DNA of 64,000 nucleotides from Clostridia bacterium (lineage in GTDB: Bacteria > Bacillota > Clostridia > Lachnospirales > Lachnospiraceae): positions 56,812 to 120,811 of the forward strand of contig CAJTIM010000013.1 of NCBI GenBank assembly GCA_910576325.1. Direction: 5' to 3'. The stretch's first letter is position 1. Each line of letters begins with the position of its first letter. Shown piece by piece: positions 18,367 through 27,254 of this stretch. Under the pieces are notes generated by a model. It was not told where the DNA came from and did no database searches. It saw only the letters and a program-made list of their open reading frames with translations. The position numbers and the translations under genes were made by a program.

Positions 18367-19685
18367 ATCAGCTCTCCTATTAAATCGTATTCGTAGGCTC
18401 CGGTGACGCGGACCTTTGCGAAGTCTCCGCTTACCAGTGTTTCTTCGGTGTTGATGAAAATGTAGCCGTCTACGTCGGGGGCGTCCCGATAGGTGCGGCC
18501 TACGTAGGCGTTTTCATCGGATACGCGGCCTTCGATCAGGACTTCCAGTTCACGGCCTGTCATGGCTTCGGCTTTTTCGAAGGCTATTTCCTGCTGAAGC
18601 TCCATTAACTCGGCCTGACGGTCTTTTTTGACTTCTTCGGGAATCTGGTCCGGCATCAGGGCGGCCGGGGTGTCTTCTTCCTGTGAGTAGGTGAATACGC
18701 CGAGGCGGTCAAATTCGCAGGCGTCTATGAAGGACAGGAGTTCTTCGTGATCCTGCTGTGTTTCTCCCGGGAAGCCGGTGATCAGGGTGGTTCTAAGGCA
18801 GATGTCGGGGATGGCTTCTCTTAGATCGGCGATCATTTGCTCCAGATCGGCCCGGGTGGTTTTTCTTCCCATGCGTTTTAGGATGGAATCGGAGGCGTGC
18901 TGAATGGGGAGATCCAGGTAATGGCAGAGCTTTGGTTCTTCTTTGAATACTTCAATAAGCTCTTTTGTGATTTCTTCCGGGTAGCAGTATTGGACGCGTA
19001 TCCATCTGAGGCTTTTGATTTTACATAGCTCTCTTAGCAAGGCCGGGAGGCGTTTTTCTCCGTAAAGGTCTAAGCCGTAGAGGGTTGTTTCCTGGGCTAC
19101 CAGGATGAGTTCTTTTACGCCCTGAGATGCTAACCGGGAGGCTTCCTCTAGCAGAGCTTCCATTGGGATGCTGCGGTAGGGGCCGCGTATCCTGGGGATG
19201 ATGCAGTAGGTGCAATGTTTGTTGCAGCCTTCGGCAATCTTTAGGTGGGCGTAATGGCCGCCGGTGGTGAGCTGACGGGATGTCTGCGGTTTTATCAGGC
19301 GATCCAGGGGTTCGAGCTTTTGTGCTTTTTGGCCATTTAGGGCATTTTTCAGGATCCCCGGGAGGGCGTCGTAGGCGGTAGTTCCGAGGATGGCGTCTAC
19401 TTCGGGGATCTCTTTTTGTATCTCCTGATGGTAGCGCTGGGCCAGGCAGCCGGTGACGATTAGGGCTTTGCAGGCGCCGGATTTTCGGTGTTCGGCCATT
19501 TCTAGGATGGTGTTGATACTTTCTTCTTTGGCGTCGTTTATGAAGCAGCAGGTGTTGATGATGATTGCTTCGGCTTCGGTTTCGTCGTCGGTGAAGGTGT
19601 GGCCTTCTTTTTCTAAGAGGCCGAGCATTTGTTCGGAATCTACGAGATTTTTGTCGCAGCCGAGGGATATGAATAGTAGTTTCAT
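18363..19685 (-). CDS. rimO: Ribosomal protein S12 methylthiotransferase
   Basis: It has 440 residues. Domains in order: the N-terminal UPF0004 domain with cluster cysteines (SLGCDKNLVDSE, TCCFI, VTGCLAQRY), the radical-SAM core with C-x3-C-x2-C in CNKHCTYCIIP (about residue 155), and a C-terminal TRAM domain. It adds a methylthio group to the conserved aspartate of S12; KNLVDSEQMLG separates RimO from MiaB. It is the first gene of the operon, behind a strong promoter. Confidence 0.95.
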   Translation of the reverse strand: MKLLFISLGCDKNLVDSEQMLGLLEKEGHTFTDDETEAEAIIINTCCFINDAKEESINTILEMAEHRKSGACKALIVTGCLAQRYHQEIQKEIPEVDAILGTTAYDALPGILKNALNGQKAQKLEPLDRLIKPQTSRQLTTGGHYAHLKIAEGCNKHCTYCIIPRIRGPYRSIPMEALLEEASRLASQGVKELILVAQETTLYGLDLYGEKRLPALLRELCKIKSLRWIRVQYCYPEEITKELIEVFKEEPKLCHYLDLPIQHASDSILKRMGRKTTRADLEQMIADLREAIPDICLRTTLITGFPGETQQDHEELLSFIDACEFDRLGVFTYSQEEDTPAALMPDQIPEEVKKDRQAELMELQQEIAFEKAEAMTGRELEVLIEGRVSDENAYVGRTYRDAPDVDGYIFINTEETLVSGDFAKVRVTGAYEYDLIGELI

Positions 19686-19718
19686 TGTTTGGTTGTCCTT
19701 TTTGGTTGGTCTTGTTTT

Positions 19719-19747
19719 ATTATAGTGGATTGGTGGGGGAAATTCAA
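19719..19747 (-). promoter_or_regulatory. Sigma-A promoter of the rimO operon
   Basis: On the minus strand TTGAAT (19742-19747) and TATAAT (19719-19724) have a 17-base spacer, about 35 bases before the rimO start. No other promoter is evident between rimO and ppk1. Confidence 0.75.
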
Positions 19748-19784
19748 TATGTGGGGGGATTTTTTGGCAAATATGGGGGTAGAC

Positions 19785-19992
19785 GGGGATGCAGCAGGCT
19801 TAGGCGGCAGACTTTTCCATATCCGTGTCCGCTCGTTCTCGTACACTCTGTCTGCTCTGGACGGACATTGCTGGTTGGTGTTGTATTTTTGGAAGTTGTC
19901 TTGCAATGTCCGGCCATATCAGACAGAGCGTTCGCGAACAGGCGTGACACTGGATATCGGAAAAGTCTGCCGCCTAAGCCTGCTGCATCCCC
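19785..19992 (-). repeat. Palindromic element A, copy A2 (inverted orientation)
   Basis: This 208-bp hairpin has perfect 34-bp outer arms (19785-19818 and 19959-19992). The arm sequence is unrelated to those of A1 and A3 beyond the inner CTTTTCC. The minus strand carries the conserved blocks TTTTCCGATATCCAGTGT, TGTTCGCGAACG and GGACACGGATATGG. Inner stems CTCTGTCTG and GGACATTGC pair with their partners. It lies 38 bases upstream of the rimO -35 box. The following 220 bases (19993-20213) are AT-rich and show nothing I can name. Confidence 0.85.
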
Positions 19993-20213
19993 TGGTTGTG
20001 GGGTGTGAAGGGTTCTTATGATTGATGTGCTATTCTTTTTGTGTTGTGTTGATGACTTTTGGAATTTTTTTTAAAAAAAGGGGGCTGGTTGTTAAGATAA
20101 GTGTTCTGCAAAGGTGAACTATATTTGATTTTTTATTTTGTCTTGGAAATGAGAGTTCTTCTAAAGAAAAGGGAAAAGAAACTCTATTGTAGATTTCATG
20201 GGATTATAATGCA

Positions 20214-20729
20214 TTATAATTTGCGGATGACTGTGTAGCGGTCGTGGGGCATGGCTATGCCTTTATATTGTTTGGTCCAATGGTCGGTGGGGTGCATTCC
20301 GTTTCGGAGGGCTACTTTTTGGGAGGGTATGTTTGTGTCGCGGATGATGGAGCAGACTTCGGGGGCTTTTAGGATTTCGAAGGCGTATTTTTTGCAGGCT
20401 TTTGCTGCTTCGGCGGCGTAGCCTTTGTGCCAGTGGGCGCGTTGGAACAGGTAACCTATTTCCAGTACTTCTTGGTCTTTCCAGGGCTGCATGGTAAGTC
20501 CGCATTGGCCGATGAAATCGCCGGTTTCTTTTAGTATGACGGCCCATAGGCCGAAACCCCATTTTTTGTAGCGCCGGATTTGTCTGTCGAGCCATTCTTG
20601 TACTTCTTTGTCGCTGAAGGCTCCCTCATAGGCGTACATGGTTTCTTCGTCTTGTAGGATTTGGCTTAGGGCTTTGTAGTCGGTCTGGGTTATTTCGCGG
20701 AGGCGGAGTCTTTTGGTTTCCAGTATCAT
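20214..20729 (-). CDS. GNAT N-acetyltransferase, RimJ/RimL type
   Basis: It has 171 residues. The opening ILETKRLRLREITQTDYKAL and the acetyl-CoA region EIGYLFQRAHWHKGYAAEAA are typical of the RimJ/RimL-like GNAT group, which acetylates protein N-termini, antibiotics or small amines. The substrate cannot be predicted. AAAAGGAG precedes the start. The gene lies 44 bases downstream of the DUF3795 gene on the same strand. Confidence 0.85.
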   Translation of the reverse strand: MILETKRLRLREITQTDYKALSQILQDEETMYAYEGAFSDKEVQEWLDRQIRRYKKWGFGLWAVILKETGDFIGQCGLTMQPWKDQEVLEIGYLFQRAHWHKGYAAEAAKACKKYAFEILKAPEVCSIIRDTNIPSQKVALRNGMHPTDHWTKQYKGIAMPHDRYTVIRKL

Positions 20730-20773
20730 GTCTGCTCCTTTTTGGGTTTTCTGAAGTTAAATGGATAGAGGTG

Positions 20774-21208
20774 TTATCTTTTTTTGTACAGTATGATTTC
20801 CGGATCTTTTCCGCTGCATCCGTATTCGCATACCAGGAGAAATTGGGTGTCTGCGGTGAGGCCGTAGCATCTGTCGCTGTCCGGAAGCTCTATCTGGTTT
20901 CCAAAATAGATGTTATTGTCTTCGAGAAGCTTTACGGATTGTCCGTTTGGCAGGCGGTATTCCAGGTTTATGTAAAATCCGTTGAGCAGGTTGAGATCGT
21001 TTACTTGGAGGTTTTTGATTTTGAGGGCGTTAAATTCGTTTATGAGGGTGTTTTTTAATTTAGTCAGTTCGCCTGTACCGCCTTTTTTGATACATTCGGC
21101 AGCTATACAAATTCCTCCGAAGGGATGTCCGTCGTTTTTCACACAGCCGCCGCAGGCTTCTTTTTTTTCGCATTGGCTGCAGCAGTCCGTACCGCAGATT
21201 GATAACAT
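20774..21208 (-). CDS. DUF3795-type cysteine-rich protein
   Basis: It has 144 residues. The N-terminal third is cysteine-rich (CGTDCCSQC, then EACGGC, then AAEC), which suggests a bound metal or cluster and matches DUF3795-type proteins of anaerobes. The C-terminal part is ordinary and soluble (LEYRLPNGQSVKLL). The function is unknown. Its ribosome site TAGGAGG is the distal end of leader repeat B1, so the leader and the gene should be one transcript. Confidence 0.6.
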   Translation of the reverse strand: MLSICGTDCCSQCEKKEACGGCVKNDGHPFGGICIAAECIKKGGTGELTKLKNTLINEFNALKIKNLQVNDLNLLNGFYINLEYRLPNGQSVKLLEDNNIYFGNQIELPDSDRCYGLTADTQFLLVCEYGCSGKDPEIILYKKR

Positions 21209-21220
21209 GTCTTTTCCTCC

Positions 21221-21400
21221 TATAAAAGTCGCTGCGCGACGGCACTAAAGGGTAAAGTCGCTTCGGCACACCTGTAATGAGAGGAACTTTCATTCGAAAG
21301 GACACTCATGAAAGTTCCTCTTGTGCGCCTTTGCGACTTTACCATCCAGCGGAACATCCAAGAAATATTTCTCAAAAACACTTGATATTTCTTAGCTGAA
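21221..21400 (-). repeat. Leader repeat B, copy B1
   Basis: Read in the gene direction, an AT-rich hairpin (AAGAAATAT/ATATTTCTT) is followed by a long two-part hairpin: outer stem GGTAAAGTCGC with GCGACTTTACC, inner stem GAGGAACTTTCAT with ATGAAAGTTCCTC. Then comes the small hairpin GTCGCGCAGCGAC and the ribosome site of the DUF3795 gene. The same architecture occurs at 48811 and 63606, with paired base changes. Confidence 0.85.
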
Positions 21401-21457
21401 TTTATTTGTTGAATGGTTGTTTTCTTGTAAAGCGTTATGAGGCTGCTAAAAATATTT

Positions 21458-22465
21458 TTATAAGGATGTATTCTGTGACAGCTCTTCTAATTGCCTTTTT
21501 AATGCCTCGTTTTCTGTGCTTATTCTGTGGAGGGCAGAGCTTTGTTCATTTATTATGGTGTCTTTTTCATTTATCGCTGCTTCTTTTTCCTCTACCTTCT
21601 TCTGCAGTTCTTCTATCATGTATTTCACTGTATTTTCATCTAATATCTGCAATGCCTCTGAAAACATCCCCAGCACCTCCTCCGGATGTTGTCTCAGCAT
21701 GGCTGCTTCCTCGTAGATTTCCTCCAGCCAGGGGTATTCTCTGACCAGAGCTTCCGCATCTTCCAAATGCTCTGTGGTTAATAAAGACAGCCATGCGGTA
21801 CATTCGCTTCTGTCTCTATGATATGGGATTTTCCGGAATACGTCAAGGGCTACCAGGTAAAATTCCTGCAGCAGTTCCAGGGGAAGCCCCGTATCGAATT
21901 TGGTTTCTCCGTGATGGATGTAGTGCTCTCCCATCTTGTGAAATATTCCCATGCTCTGCTCAAAGATTACGATTACATATACCTTTTTGATATCGCGGTA
22001 GGTAAAAGTGTTCCCTTTGCATCCTTTTACTCTGACATACTGGCGCATAACCAAGTCGGAGGAATAACAGGTAATTCTTTCTGCCGGAAATGCATAGCTT
22101 TGTTTCCGGATCTCTACATTTATGAGTGAGCCGTCCTCCAGTTCTCCAAGCATATCCATAATCAGAAGCGTGTCTCCATCCATCATGCTATCCTCATTGG
22201 GAAGAATATGTACCACCTTTACCTCCATACCGAGCAGACTGGAGATCAGGCGGGAAAGGCGGTCCGGATGGATATCCGGGTGAAATATCCGTTTAAAAAT
22301 TTGTAAGGATACCTGATCTGTGGAGCCGTCATCCACTAAAATGATTCTTTTCGGCCTTATTGTCTGACTGCATAAGGAATAAACCGCTTCATAAATCATA
22401 GTTCTTTGATTAAAACTGGTAACGACGACCTGCCGCACTTTATCTGACTCTGCCACAAAGAGCAA
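21458..22465 (-). CDS. Chimera: GT2 N-terminal fragment fused to Rpn/PDDEXK nuclease-transposase
   Basis: It has 335 residues. Residues about 10-55 are the start of a family-2 glycosyltransferase (VRQVVVTSFNQRTMIYEAVY, IILVDDGSTD). From IFHPDIHPDRLSRLISSLLG onward the protein is a Rpn/PD-(D/E)XK nuclease-family transposase, with LEDGSLINVEIRKQSY as the nuclease core and a C-terminal coiled coil. The usual N-terminus of that family is missing. The only start is a TTG at 22465 without a clear ribosome site, 19 bases after the DMT transporter gene. It may be a non-functional rearrangement product. Rpn proteins cut DNA and stimulate recombination. Confidence 0.65.
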   Translation of the reverse strand: MLFVAESDKVRQVVVTSFNQRTMIYEAVYSLCSQTIRPKRIILVDDGSTDQVSLQIFKRIFHPDIHPDRLSRLISSLLGMEVKVVHILPNEDSMMDGDTLLIMDMLGELEDGSLINVEIRKQSYAFPAERITCYSSDLVMRQYVRVKGCKGNTFTYRDIKKVYVIVIFEQSMGIFHKMGEHYIHHGETKFDTGLPLELLQEFYLVALDVFRKIPYHRDRSECTAWLSLLTTEHLEDAEALVREYPWLEEIYEEAAMLRQHPEEVLGMFSEALQILDENTVKYMIEELQKKVEEKEAAINEKDTIINEQSSALHRISTENEALKRQLEELSQNTSL

Positions 22466-22483
22466 ATGTCTTACGGCTTACTG

Positions 22484-23476
22484 CTAAGTATTTTGGGTCC
22501 GGCCTATAGTTTTCTTCTTCTGCGGAAGCTGAGCCAGAATAATTGCCGCAAACATAAGGGCGCATCCAAACAGCTCACGGCTTGTCAGATGCTGATTTAA
22601 AAACAGCATCCCCGCCAGTACCGATACCACAGATTCCAAGCTCAGGATAAGAGAGGCCACAGTGGGATTCATATCCTTCTGCCCTACGATCTGCAAGGTA
22701 TAGCCGGCTCCGCTGGAAAGCACGCCCGCATAAAGAACAGGTTTCCAGGCAGCAAGAAGTTGTGTCAGTTCCGGCCTTTCGAAAATAAGCATAGCTATAC
22801 CCGATACCGCTCCGCACACAAAAAACTGAATACAGGACATCTTTACACCATCTACATACTGGGTAAAATAATCAATCACCAAGATATGTATGGAAAAAAG
22901 ACAGGCGCAAATAAATACCAAAATATCGCCGGTCCCAAGGCGCAGACTTTCCGTCATGCAAAGGAAATAAAGCCCCGCCAGCGCTAAAACCACGCCTATC
23001 CACACAAAGGGTCCGCATTTTTTGCCAAAAAAGAGTCCCAAAATGGGAACAATAATAATATAAAAGGCCGTAAGGAATCCGGCCTTTCCCACACTGGTGT
23101 ATAGAATACCGAACTGCTGAAAGCAGCTTGCGGTACAAAGAGCCAAACCGCAGCAAATCCCGCCAAGGAGCAGCCTTTTCGCATCCGCTTTTTTTTGCAT
23201 AACCCTGCTGTCCCCCATACTTTTACCATCTACACCATTGTTCCCTTCCTTACTCCTTCTTCCGCCTGCCGAAGCAGTTCCGTCCTGCCGTCCATTTAAG
23301 CGGTCCAACAAAGTAATGCACGGAAGCAGCACCAACCCGCCGATAAGGGAGCGGACACAGATAAATGTAAAAGGCCCAACATAGTCCATGCCTACGCTCT
23401 GAGCTACAAAAGCCACCCCCCAGATGACAGCAGTCAATAATAATATAAAGGATTGTCTTATCTGTCGTGAGTTCAT
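22484..23476 (-). CDS. DMT/EamA-family transporter
   Basis: It has 330 residues with ten predicted membrane segments in two EamA repeats (start FILLLTAVIWGVAFVAQSVG, second repeat from about 190). It is a probable exporter or importer of small metabolites; the substrate is unknown. Between the second and third segments is an unusual hydrophilic loop of about 35 residues (GRQDGTASAGGRRSKEG and onward) that ordinary EamA proteins lack. AAGGAATT precedes the start. Confidence 0.85.
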   Translation of the reverse strand: MNSRQIRQSFILLLTAVIWGVAFVAQSVGMDYVGPFTFICVRSLIGGLVLLPCITLLDRLNGRQDGTASAGGRRSKEGNNGVDGKSMGDSRVMQKKADAKRLLLGGICCGLALCTASCFQQFGILYTSVGKAGFLTAFYIIIVPILGLFFGKKCGPFVWIGVVLALAGLYFLCMTESLRLGTGDILVFICACLFSIHILVIDYFTQYVDGVKMSCIQFFVCGAVSGIAMLIFERPELTQLLAAWKPVLYAGVLSSGAGYTLQIVGQKDMNPTVASLILSLESVVSVLAGMLFLNQHLTSRELFGCALMFAAIILAQLPQKKKTIGRTQNT

Positions 23477-23708
23477 ATCAGTTAATTCCTTGTACTATTT
23501 TAATTCTTTTCTATTTTAGTTCTTTCCTAATTTTCACATTTTTTCTGACTAATTCAAAAATCGAAACTTCCGGATCATCATTCACAACTCCCTGAATATA
23601 CAATCCTACGCCTCATACCAAAGCTTATTTTTATATAGCTAAAACATCAACCTGAAAGCAAAACGCCTTCCAAGCTATACCAGCTCGCTAATACTCGCAA
23701 CCGTCCCG

Positions 23709-23761
23709 GCGGAGGGGAGGAGGGCCGCCCCGATCAGGGGTGGCGGTTCTTGCCCGCAGCC
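23709..23761 (+). repeat. GC-rich repeat D, copy D1
   Basis: This 53-bp sequence, starting GCGGAGGGGAGGAGGG, recurs in inverse orientation at 56661-56713 with two mismatches. Its middle can form a small hairpin (CCGCCCC-GATC-AGGGGTGG). The surrounding non-coding stretch 23477-23866 contains only this and the tandem repeat next to it. Confidence 0.8.
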
Positions 23762-23794
23762 TTCACCGCCTGCCGTACCCCCAAAATGACACAC

Positions 23795-23870
23795 CTCTAC
23801 CGTTAATCATCACATAAAAATAATCCACCCTCTACCGTTAACCATCACATAAAAATAATCCACCCTCTAC
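23795..23870 (+). repeat. 35-bp tandem repeat at the 3' end of the lipoprotein gene
   Basis: Two 35-bp units (23795-23829 and 23830-23864) differ at one base and begin CTCTACCGTTAA. A third start, CTCTAC (23865-23870), contains the stop codon of the lipoprotein gene. This looks like a local slippage duplication just downstream of the gene. Confidence 0.85.
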
Positions 23871-24556
23871 CCTTCATCAAACCTCAACGCAGACAAAATA
23901 CTCTCCTGTTTAGCCCCCATTCCTTCATAAGCTTCTACAAAGCAATCCATCTGCACCGTATACAATTTCTCATTATACCGGAAAATATAAAGATCACAAG
24001 TCCGGCTGTTATTGTCCGTCCCTTCGGAATAGCTGATCCAAGTAGCCGGATACTCGCCCTCGCCTATAGTTACTTCTTCCACCAGACACTCCTCATTGCT
24101 GTCAGCCACATACTGATCCGCCAAACTCTCCGCAGAATCTCCGTCTGTCTCCGAAATTTTTACAAATACCGGCGTTTCCGAATCTGCCCCATAAGAATAT
24201 GCATAAAAACACAGCTCTTTCTCCGACGCCTCCAGCGAAAAGGTTTCCGGGTCATAAGCTATGGTAAATCCATCCATTCCCTGGATTCTGTTATAGGGAA
24301 CGCTGACCGACTCTCCCTCCTGCATGAGAATCACTTCTTCCTCACCCAGCACGGTTCCTGGTTCGGTTCCCACAATAACCGGGGCCGGCTGTTCTTCTGC
24401 CCCGCCGTTTTCACCGCCGCTCTCTTCTGCCTGTTCTGTCTGATCCGCCTGCTGTACTTCGGGGACGGTCACCTCTCCTGTTTTGTCTCCTTCCCCGCCG
24501 CAGCCGTACAATACGGCTGAAAGAATCAGACAGGGCAGGAGTATCCGTCTACGCAA
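23867..24556 (-). CDS. Putative lipoprotein
   Basis: It has 229 residues. The N-terminus RRRILLPCLILSAVLYGCGG is a lipoprotein signal with lipobox LYGC. A Glu/Gln/Gly-rich linker of about 40 residues follows, then a soluble domain with FTIAYDPETFSLEAS and ending ESILSALRFDEG. I do not recognise the domain; the closing motif resembles small exported domains that end with a helix SILSSLRF. The start is TTG, overlapping the end of the yqeY gene by 8 bases, with AGGAGA in front, so it is translationally coupled to yqeY. Confidence 0.7.
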   Translation of the reverse strand: MRRRILLPCLILSAVLYGCGGEGDKTGEVTVPEVQQADQTEQAEESGGENGGAEEQPAPVIVGTEPGTVLGEEEVILMQEGESVSVPYNRIQGMDGFTIAYDPETFSLEASEKELCFYAYSYGADSETPVFVKISETDGDSAESLADQYVADSNEECLVEEVTIGEGEYPATWISYSEGTDNNSRTCDLYIFRYNEKLYTVQMDCFVEAYEGMGAKQESILSALRFDEG

Positions 24557-24995
24557 GAATCTCTCCTACTAACTTATTTACCAGGGAACCGTCCGCTTTT
24601 CCCTTTACCTTCGGCATCAGCTCTTTCATAATCTTCCCCTTGTCTTTGCCGGAAGGCTCTGCTATGCCCAGGGTTTCGATTACTTCTTTTATAACGGCGC
24701 GGATAGCTTCCTCGCTCATTTCCTCCGGCGCAAATTCGGAGAGAACGGCCAGACGTGCCTTGCACTGTTCAATGATATCGGTGCGGTCTGCCGGCGCCAA
24801 ATCCATTGTTTCCTTTGTCTGCTTTATTTCTTTTTTAATAACCTCATACTCTTCCTCCGGGGTGAGGTCTGCGCGCTTGTCAATGGCTTTGTTTTTCAGA
24901 GCCGCCAGAAGCATAGACAGGGTTTCTTTCCGGTCCTTTTCCTTATTTTTCATGGCTTTCATCATTTCTGCGCGGATTTCATCAATTTTGCTCAT
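24549..24995 (-). CDS. yqeY: YqeY/GatB-domain protein
   Basis: It has 148 residues from the ATG at 24995 (AGGAG 8 bases upstream), the usual length of YqeY; frames extending upstream to 25088 have no ribosome site. The helical N-terminus (SKIDEIRAEMMKAMKNKEK, then LSMLLAALKNK) and the C-terminal GKIMKELMPKVKGKADGSLV match YqeY, which resembles the tRNA-binding tail domain of GatB. Its role is not firmly established. Confidence 0.92.
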   Translation of the reverse strand: MSKIDEIRAEMMKAMKNKEKDRKETLSMLLAALKNKAIDKRADLTPEEEYEVIKKEIKQTKETMDLAPADRTDIIEQCKARLAVLSEFAPEEMSEEAIRAVIKEVIETLGIAEPSGKDKGKIMKELMPKVKGKADGSLVNKLVGEILA

Positions 24996-25185
24996 CATTT
25001 TTCTCCTATTTCCAGTTTCCTTATTCCGGTTTTGTTTTGTATCTGCAAAACCTCTCTCTATTTTAATCATATTGAAAATAGATTTCAAGACTTAAAATCT
25101 TGCTTCAAAATTTTCTTTCTTAACAATACCGCAGCAACTTAACAGCAAACAGTCTTTATTGATATTCCCGATTTGTATTTTTCCA

Positions 25186-25215
25186 TTGACAACTCCCCAC
25201 GCAGCCATTTAAAAT
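25186..25215 (+). promoter_or_regulatory. Promoter of the two-component operon
   Basis: TTGACA (25186-25191) and TAAAAT (25210-25215) are separated by 18 bases, about 50 bases before the response-regulator start. Confidence 0.65.
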
Positions 25216-25263
25216 GCTGTTTAATATGAAAACCCACGGCAATACCAGCAAAGGAGAAGCATC

Positions 25264-25932
25264 ATGGCTAATATTTTAATCGTAGAGGACGAAGCCCCCA
25301 TGCAGGAAATCCTGACGGAATATATGAAAAAGGGCGGCCACACCTGCTATACCGCCGACGACGGCATCGACGCCTTGGTGATTTTGAAAAGCACCCCTAT
25401 GGACCTGATGATCCTGGACATCCAAATGCCCCATCTGGACGGCTTCTCCGTCTGCCGGACCGCCCGGAGCCTAAGCAATATGCCCATTATCCTGCTCACT
25501 GCCAAAAGCCAGGAGGAGGATAAGCTAAAAGGCTATGACTGCGGCGCGGACGATTATGTTACTAAGCCCTTCAGCCCCAGAGTCCTGCTTGCCAAGGTAA
25601 ATGCCCTGCTGCGCCGCTCTTCCTCTGTCCCCGGAGATACCCTCCGGGCCGGAAACCTTATGCTGCTTCCCGCCTCCCACAAGGTCTACGCAGATGGCAG
25701 GGAGGTTACCCTAACTCATAAAGAATACGAGCTGCTCCATTTCCTAATGACAAACCCCGAGCAGATATTCAGCCGGGAGCAGCTTTTAAACCGCGTCTGG
25801 GGATACGACTTCGAGGGAACAAGCCGCACCGTAGACACCCATATCAAAACTCTGCGTCAGAAGCTTGGAGGAGAATGTCGTCACATCGTCACCCTCATCC
25901 GCTCCGGGTACAAATTCGAGGTAGCCCCATGA
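25264..25932 (+). CDS. OmpR/PhoB-type response regulator
   Basis: It has 222 residues. The receiver domain covers about 1-115: acidic pair VEDE, phospho-acceptor aspartate in LMILDIQMP, and lysine in YVTKPFSP. A winged-helix DNA-binding domain covers about 128-222 (LTHKEYELLHFLMTNPEQIF, RTVDTHIKTLRQKL). It acts as a transcription factor activated by the kinase encoded next, whose start codon overlaps its stop. The target genes are not evident; no transporter adjoins the pair. Confidence 0.93.
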   Translation: MANILIVEDEAPMQEILTEYMKKGGHTCYTADDGIDALVILKSTPMDLMILDIQMPHLDGFSVCRTARSLSNMPIILLTAKSQEEDKLKGYDCGADDYVTKPFSPRVLLAKVNALLRRSSSVPGDTLRAGNLMLLPASHKVYADGREVTLTHKEYELLHFLMTNPEQIFSREQLLNRVWGYDFEGTSRTVDTHIKTLRQKLGGECRHIVTLIRSGYKFEVAP

Positions 25933-27035
25933 ACTTAAAAAACGCTCTTTCCCTTCGCACCGTGCGAAAAAAAATATTAATGCTCTCCAAACTGGCCGGT
26001 CTGGCTCTGCTCTTATCCTACGGACTTTTTTCCGCCCTGCCCTTAGAAGAAAACCTTTCTTTCTGTCTCTGGTTTATATTTGTGCTTCTTTTGGTACTGC
26101 TCATTGATTTTCTCATGGGCCATTTTATCACAAAGCCCGTTTCCCGGCTGAATGAATCCGCAAAACGTATGGCAGCCCTCGATTTTTCCGCTCCCTGCGC
26201 CATTGCCGCCAGGGACGAATTTGGAGAGCTGTCCCAAAGCCTTAACACCCTCTCGGAAAATCTGAAAACAGCCCTTCTGGATCTGACAGACGCCAATGCC
26301 CGGCTTGAGGAGGAGGTGGCAAAGGAACGAAAGCTCATGGCCGAACGCAAAGATCTGATTGACCAGCTGTCCCACGAAATGAAAACGCCCCTCGGCATTA
26401 TCCAGGCTTACGCCGAGGGCCTCCAGGATGCGGACTCCGAGGAGAAAAAACAAAAATACACAGAAGTCATTCTCTCCGAAACCGAACGCATGAATCAACT
26501 GATACATGCCCTCCTTGATCTGTCCGCCCTGGAAAACGGAGCCGCACAGCTTACCATCACCCGTTTTGACCTAGTAGAGCTGGCAGAGCAGACAGCCGGC
26601 CGGCTTCTTTTTGATGCCCCTGACACAAACTTTTCCCTGGAATACGAGCTTCCCGAGCAGAAGGTCTATGTCCGGTCCGACAAAGCGCGCATGGAACAGG
26701 TTTTGGAAAATCTCATGCTCAATGCCCGAAAAAATGTACGCCCCGATGGAATAATAAAGCTGTCCCTCATCGAAAAAGACGGCTTTCTACACTTTTCTCT
26801 TTTTAACAATGGCCGTCCTATCCCCCAAGAAAGTCTGCCCCATATCTGGACAAAATTTTACCGGGCCAAAGATGCTTCCTACTCCGGATCGGGCCTCGGG
26901 CTTTCCATTGTGGCGCAGATCCTATCCATGCAGCAGATCCCTTACGGCGCAAAAAACCGGCCTAACGGCGTTGTCTTCTATTTTTCCATACCCGTCTCCT
27001 CTCCCCGGACGGAATGTTCTGCGGATGGAAAATAA
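25929..27035 (+). CDS. Sensor histidine kinase
   Basis: It has 368 residues from the ATG at 25929, which overlaps the regulator's stop codon (ATGA). Two adjacent membrane segments lie near residues 20-65 with almost no external loop, so the signal is probably sensed within the membrane or through a partner. A HAMP domain follows (ITKPVSRLNESAKRMAALD), then the H box LIDQLSHEMKTPLGII, N box ENLMLNARKNV and G box GSGLGLSIV. It phosphorylates the preceding regulator. Confidence 0.92.
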   Translation: MNLKNALSLRTVRKKILMLSKLAGLALLLSYGLFSALPLEENLSFCLWFIFVLLLVLLIDFLMGHFITKPVSRLNESAKRMAALDFSAPCAIAARDEFGELSQSLNTLSENLKTALLDLTDANARLEEEVAKERKLMAERKDLIDQLSHEMKTPLGIIQAYAEGLQDADSEEKKQKYTEVILSETERMNQLIHALLDLSALENGAAQLTITRFDLVELAEQTAGRLLFDAPDTNFSLEYELPEQKVYVRSDKARMEQVLENLMLNARKNVRPDGIIKLSLIEKDGFLHFSLFNNGRPIPQESLPHIWTKFYRAKDASYSGSGLGLSIVAQILSMQQIPYGAKNRPNGVVFYFSIPVSSPRTECSADGK

Positions 27036-27050
27036 TTATTACACAGGCTG

Positions 27051-27254
27051 CTAACTCTGCTCCTCAACCGTAAAAACTTCTTCAATTGAAACATGAAAAA
27101 CCTTTGCAATATTCCAAGCCAAAACCAATGAGGGATTGTATTTACCCTTTTCAAGATTTCCAATAGTTTCTCTTCGGACTCCTACAAGTTTAGCCAAATC
27201 TTCCTGTTTCATATCATATTTAGCCCGATATTCCTTTATCCGATTTTTAATCAT
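27051..27254 (-). CDS. XRE-family HTH regulator, YozG-like
   Basis: It has 67 residues, a single helix-turn-helix domain: MKQEDLAKLVGVRRETIGNL with the recognition helix, then NPSLVLAWNIAKVF. Small regulators of this type are usually encoded with a DUF3796 or similar membrane protein, as here. The start overlaps that gene's end by 8 bases. It probably controls its own operon; direct repeats of AAACTATA lie at the upstream promoter. Confidence 0.85.
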   Translation of the reverse strand: MIKNRIKEYRAKYDMKQEDLAKLVGVRRETIGNLEKGKYNPSLVLAWNIAKVFHVSIEEVFTVEEQS

